Source: Planctomycetota bacterium
GTDB lineage: Bacteria; Planctomycetota; GCA-002687715
DNA: 7,373 bases
Reading direction: 5' to 3'
Assembly (NCBI GenBank): GCA_013213915.1
Contig: JABSRK010000176.1
Coordinates: forward strand, 1 to 7,373
The notes beneath the pieces are model-generated. The model ran no database searches and had not been told where the DNA came from. It saw only the letters and a list, made by a program, of their open reading frames with translations. A program made the translations under genes and the position numbers. The stretch's first letter is position 1; the number at the start of each line of letters is the position of its first letter. Below, piece by piece: positions 4,666-7,373 of this stretch.

Positions 4666-5415
4666 ATGATGAACCGAACCCGTTGTCTCGCTTTGTTGCT
4701 GGCCACTCTCGCGGTCGCAGGTCCTGCTTGGGCGCAAAGAGAGAAGCCAAAGGACGTCTCCAAGTCCGTCGCGATGGACATCCGGAAGGAGTTTACGTCC
4801 GAGTACAAGTCCAAGGATGTGCAACAGCGTCAAGCTGCCGTCGATCGGTTGTCCCCGTTCAAACATGAGCTCATCGTGAAGTGTCTCGAAAGGGCCATGC
4901 GCGACGCTGACGCCTCCGTTCGGGTAGCCGCGGCGCAGCGTCTCGGTACGCAAACGGCGAAGCCGGCGCTCAAGGTGCTTGGAAAGGCGTTCAAGGATCG
5001 TCGTAACGGCGAGAGTCCGGAGACGATGGTGAGCATTCTTCAGGCCTACCGTGCGCACCGCAGCAGCCCGCCGCTAAAGCCGATGAAGCGCCTGTTCGAC
5101 CAGGCGTCGAAGGAGGTTCAGCGCGAGGTCGTCATTACGCTGCGGTACGTGCGAAACAAGGACACCGTGAAATTCCTGGCTCAGCTCATCGACACGCCAC
5201 AACCCCGGAACGTCGATGCGGGGCAAAACCCTCCGGCAAGCTACTGGAAGGATCGGGTTACTCGTTGGAGCTACTGGTTTTCGGGGGTCTCGACGACCCT
5301 CGTCCATCTGACTGGCCGCGAGTTCGACAGCAACAAGGAGGCTCGCGGATGGGCCACGAGCTCATCCCGGATCCTCTCCGTGGCGGAGGGCGACAAGGCG
5401 GTCAAGGACCTGTAG
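4666..5415 (+). CDS. Exported HEAT-repeat-like protein, 249 aa
   Basis: Residues 1-23 are a signal peptide: a short basic start (NRTR), a hydrophobic core (CLALLLATLAVAGP) and an AWA|Q cleavage site, so the protein is periplasmic or secreted. The mature part is alpha-helical with HEAT-like pairs at about 52-75 (QQRQAAVDRLSPFKHELIVK), 82-107 (DASVRVAAAQRLG then KPALKVLGKAF) and 138-175 (KEVQREVVITLRYVRNKDTV then FLAQLID). The C-terminus has ALx-type LVHLTGREF (212-220) followed by W229. I associate this ending with many planctomycete HEAT proteins, where it often precedes a Trp-rich tail. HEAT arrays bind other proteins, so a scaffolding role is likely but the partner is unknown. ATG 4666 and ATG 4669 are both possible starts. 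The ferredoxin gene follows after 67 bases without a visible terminator, so co-transcription with it and the kinase is plausible. Confidence 0.85.
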   Translation: MMNRTRCLALLLATLAVAGPAWAQREKPKDVSKSVAMDIRKEFTSEYKSKDVQQRQAAVDRLSPFKHELIVKCLERAMRDADASVRVAAAQRLGTQTAKPALKVLGKAFKDRRNGESPETMVSILQAYRAHRSSPPLKPMKRLFDQASKEVQREVVITLRYVRNKDTVKFLAQLIDTPQPRNVDAGQNPPASYWKDRVTRWSYWFSGVSTTLVHLTGREFDSNKEARGWATSSSRILSVAEGDKAVKDL

Positions 5416-5482
5416 CCGGAGACGCAGCTTCTTGAGGTGCCTGTCGGGCGGAGTAGCCTGAAGGGGACGACGCGAGGACTGA

Positions 5483-5719
5483 ATGGCGGACAAGACGCAG
5501 AAGTGGGAGGACAACGCCGCCGGGGCCTACTACGTGGACAAGGAGTGCATCCTCTGTTCACTCTGTACGGACATCGCGCCTGACAACTTCAAGGAGAGCG
5601 ATGAGGGGGATCACGACTTCGTCCACAAGCAGCCGGCCGGCGACGACGAGAAGCAGCAGTGCCAGGACGCGCTTGAGCAGTGTCCGGTCGATGCCATTGG
5701 AAGTGATGGGATCGCATGA
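5483..5719 (+). CDS. Small [4Fe-4S] ferredoxin, 78 aa
   Basis: A soluble, acidic electron carrier of the single-cluster type. C22-x2-C25-x2-C28 and C67-Pro supply the four ligands for one [4Fe-4S] cluster, within CILCSLCTDIAPDNF and CQDALEQCPVDAIG. The usual second CxxCxxCxxxCP set is absent. C60 is an extra cysteine, 7 residues before C67. Single-cluster ferredoxins such as that of Thermotoga maritima have a disulfide cysteine at about this place, but its partner (4 residues after the third ligand) is Ala here. The ATG is preceded by GAGGA at a workable distance. Its stop codon overlaps the kinase start (ATGA), so the two are probably translated together. It could carry electrons for an unlinked enzyme. 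A redox input to the kinase is speculation based on the overlap. Confidence 0.93.
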   Translation: MADKTQKWEDNAAGAYYVDKECILCSLCTDIAPDNFKESDEGDHDFVHKQPAGDDEKQQCQDALEQCPVDAIGSDGIA

Positions 5720-6651
5720 CGGAACCGGTTGACGAGCTTCTTGGTCAACGATTTGGCGAGGATGGATGCCTCGTCATCGAGAAGCGGCTCGGCGAAGGCG
5801 GTATGGGGGCCGTCTACAAGGCGCGTGACGAGAAGCACGATCGGCTAGTCGCCATCAAGTTCCTGCGAATGGACGGCATGGCCGACAGAGATGCCATCTC
5901 ACGTTTCAAGCGAGAGGGGCGCAAGTTTGGAATGCTGCGGCACCCGAACCTCGTGCGCGTCTACGCGCTCGGTCGGGAGCACGGGCGCATCTACATCGCC
6001 TCCGAGTTCGTGGACGGCCGTAATCTCTACGAGGTGCTTACCCAGGAAGGCGTCTTTTCCGTCGAGTGGGCTGTCGATGTCATTCGCGACTGTGCCACCG
6101 CTCTCCACGTTGCGCACGAGAACCAGGTCATTCACCGGGACCTGAAGCCGGAGAACATCATGATCCGAAACGAAGACCGGGTCGTGAAGGTCCTCGATTT
6201 CGGTATCGCGAAGGACCTCGACGCGTCCATCGCCCTGACGCGACAGGGCACGTACATTGGCACGCCAGCGTATTCAGCCCCTGAGCAGATTCGTGGTGAG
6301 GAGATCGACCACCGCGCGGACATCTTCTCCCTCGGCGTCATCCTCTATGAACTTCTTACGGGACAGGTGGCCTTCCAGGGACGTCACACGACCGAGGTGC
6401 TCAAAGCGACGCTCAAGGAATCTCCGGTCCCTGTCTCCCGCTTGAATGAGAGCGTTGTCAATCCGGTCGCACGCCTCATCGAGCGGATGATCCACAAGAG
6501 TCCTCGTCGTCGCCCGGTCGACATGGCAGAAATATCCAACGAGTGCAAGCGCCTCCTCAAAGCCCTCGCCGAGGGATACACGGAGGAAGAGAAGACGGGC
6601 ATCAAGACCGTGCTCAAGCGCATCTTCGAAGGCTGGCGCAAGGGCGCGTGA
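5716..6651 (+). CDS. Hanks-type Ser/Thr protein kinase, soluble, 311 aa
   Basis: Transfers ATP phosphate to Ser/Thr on target proteins. All catalytic motifs are intact: glycine loop GEGGMGAVYKA (26-36), VAIK with Lys48, Glu67 in the C-helix, HRDLKPEN (140-147) with Asp142, DFG (161-163), activation loop LTRQGTYIGTPAYSAPE (174-190) with Thr/Tyr sites for autophosphorylation, and D202 in the HRADIFSLG segment. The RD-type loop and long activation segment fit PknB-like kinases that activate by autophosphorylation. Nothing follows the kinase fold except a basic helix (TGIKTVLKRIFEGWRKG, 294-310). There is no membrane segment, PASTA, TPR or WD domain, which many bacterial kinases of this class have. 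The start ATG overlaps the ferredoxin stop. The HEAT-repeat gene just upstream could encode a partner but is exported, so they would not meet directly. The substrate is unknown. Confidence 0.98.
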   Translation: MTEPVDELLGQRFGEDGCLVIEKRLGEGGMGAVYKARDEKHDRLVAIKFLRMDGMADRDAISRFKREGRKFGMLRHPNLVRVYALGREHGRIYIASEFVDGRNLYEVLTQEGVFSVEWAVDVIRDCATALHVAHENQVIHRDLKPENIMIRNEDRVVKVLDFGIAKDLDASIALTRQGTYIGTPAYSAPEQIRGEEIDHRADIFSLGVILYELLTGQVAFQGRHTTEVLKATLKESPVPVSRLNESVVNPVARLIERMIHKSPRRRPVDMAEISNECKRLLKALAEGYTEEEKTGIKTVLKRIFEGWRKGA

Positions 6652-6667
6652 TCCGGCCTTCGATGAG

Positions 6668-6698
6668 GCGCGCGACTTGCCGCGCTGGGTGAACCCCA
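6668..6698. terminator. Weak tandem hairpins between convergent kinase and dehydrogenase genes
   Basis: GCGCG (6668-6672) with CGCGC (6681-6685) makes a 5-bp stem with an 8-base loop. It is followed at once by TGGG (6686-6689) with CCCA (6695-6698), a 4-bp stem. They sit 17 bases past the kinase stop in a 75-base gap between convergent genes. There is no T-run. The position favours termination, but the stems are short. Confidence 0.3.
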
Positions 6699-6726
6699 CG
6701 CCTCCACAGTCGGCTTGGCGCCCCGC

Positions 6727-7373
6727 CTAACCGGGAGTAGGGGAGAGATCTCCCAGGTGACGTTCTACGGCGATGTCGAGTGGCACGCGACCTGTGCGCT
6801 TGGCCTCCTCCAGCAGAGCGTCGACAGCCCAGCCACTGATCCGACGAATCCTGGCCTGCGCCTTCTTCGTGTCGAAGGCGTCGCCTTGCTCCCACTCCAT
6901 GACTCCGTGGATCGTACCGCCAGCGGAAGCAAGCCAGTCTGGGACGAACAAGATGCCCGCGTCGTGGATGCGTTCCGCCAGTGCCAGCTCTTCTCCGAGG
7001 CTGTCGGCGTGGAGCTGGTTGTTCGCACCGCCGCAGATGGCCCGGCAGCGCAGCCCGTCGATCCCGCCCAGGGTGATGACGTCTCCGACCGCGCAGGGGG
7101 AGAAGATGTCAGCCTCGACTTCGGCGATCTGGTACGGCGCGACGACTCCGACGAGCTTCCGTTCGGCCGGCATCAGGCCGGCGAGCAGGGCGTCGATCCG
7201 TCCGTGGTCCTGGTCGGTGACCGTCAGTTTGGCGCCGTCCCTGGCGAGCTGGGTGGCGAGCGTGAGGCCGATACCCCCAAGCCCCTGGATCGTGACGTGG
7301 GTCTCGTTCAGCGGTCGGCCTAGCGCCGCCGCTGTGGCTTGGAGGGACTCGTGGACACCAAGGGCGGCAGAGC
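6727..7373 (-). CDS. Leu/Phe/Val/Glu-family amino-acid dehydrogenase, C-terminal part
   Basis: Partial gene; the N-terminal, substrate-binding part lies beyond base 7373. The visible 214 residues are the NAD-binding half. SAALGVHESLQAT leads into a Rossmann fold with TIQGLGGIGLTLA (GxGxxG) and a second-strand acid in LTVTDQD, then APYQIAEVEADIFSPCAVGD, AICGGANNQL, GILFVPDWLASAGGTI and a helical tail. These match leucine dehydrogenases, in which 'DIFaPCAlGgvIN', 'gaANNQL' and 'pDYviNAGG' recur. Such enzymes reversibly deaminate branched-chain or aromatic amino acids to 2-oxo acids with NAD+. Leucine dehydrogenase is about 364 aa and its matching part is also about 215 aa, so the C-terminus is complete. 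The substrate cannot be fixed without the N-terminal half. The glycine loop is GLGGIG where the family more often has GVGNV(A/G). The gene converges with the kinase gene. Confidence 0.95.
   Translation of the reverse strand, partial: SAALGVHESLQATAAALGRPLNETHVTIQGLGGIGLTLATQLARDGAKLTVTDQDHGRIDALLAGLMPAERKLVGVVAPYQIAEVEADIFSPCAVGDVITLGGIDGLRCRAICGGANNQLHADSLGEELALAERIHDAGILFVPDWLASAGGTIHGVMEWEQGDAFDTKKAQARIRRISGWAVDALLEEAKRTGRVPLDIAVERHLGDLSPTPG

Noticed and set aside
4616..4868. Continuation of the TTG 4500 frame
   Set aside because: It loses coding character and overlaps the signal peptide and first repeats of the HEAT gene, whose frame is clearly the real one.
6715..7323. 202-codon plus-strand ORF
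   Set aside because: It is antisense to an unmistakable dehydrogenase with GxGxxG and ANNQL motifs.
1..7373. Mobile element, CRISPR array, phage or defence gene
   Set aside because: No transposase, integrase, terminal repeats, regularly spaced repeats or defence-type domains were seen on either strand.

Overview
The window is about 7.4 kb of GC-rich bacterial chromosome carrying ordinary core genes and several lineage-specific ones. No phage, IS element, CRISPR array, tRNA or rRNA is visible. The combination of a Hanks-type Ser/Thr kinase, an exported HEAT-repeat protein ending in an 'LTG.xF ... W' motif, a divergent EPSP synthase, and several starts without a clear Shine-Dalgarno sequence suggests Planctomycetota or a similar phylum. 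This is an inference from gene content only.

Left arm (1-1526, minus strand): three genes read leftwards, probably one transcript. They are a 104-aa protein of unknown function, a 197-aa protein with four CxxC pairs (possible zinc binding), and the first part of an SsnA/chlorohydrolase-type amidohydrolase that runs off the window. The amidohydrolase fragment matches the family scaffold, but the family's N-terminal His-x-His metal motif reads Tyr-Thr-Asn. The N-terminal junction of this gene also looks frame-disturbed.

Centre (about 1585-4375): aroA (EPSP synthase) and a glycerophosphodiester phosphodiesterase gene overlap by 3 nt (TTG start inside the aroA stop region) and read rightwards. 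They converge on a leftward cutC-family gene, with a perfect 9-bp hairpin between them. The last ~60 codons of the phosphodiesterase gene change codon preference and contain a large GC-rich inverted repeat. A 24-codon ORF that resembles an ABC-ATPase tail follows at once.

Intergenic 4376-4665 is the least explained part. It holds a 15-bp stem with one bulge, a third copy of the stem's core motif in the loop, a second hairpin that touches a good Shine-Dalgarno sequence, a possible short ORF starting TTG at 4500, and a GC hairpin directly in front of the next gene. It may be a structured leader or small RNA.

Right arm (4666-6651, plus strand): an exported HEAT-repeat protein, a small single-cluster ferredoxin, and a soluble Ser/Thr kinase. 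The ferredoxin and kinase overlap by ATGA, so they are likely made together. A ferredoxin coupled to a kinase with no sensor domain is the most interesting gene pairing here. The window ends with the C-terminal half of a convergent Leu/Phe/Val/Glu-family dehydrogenase.
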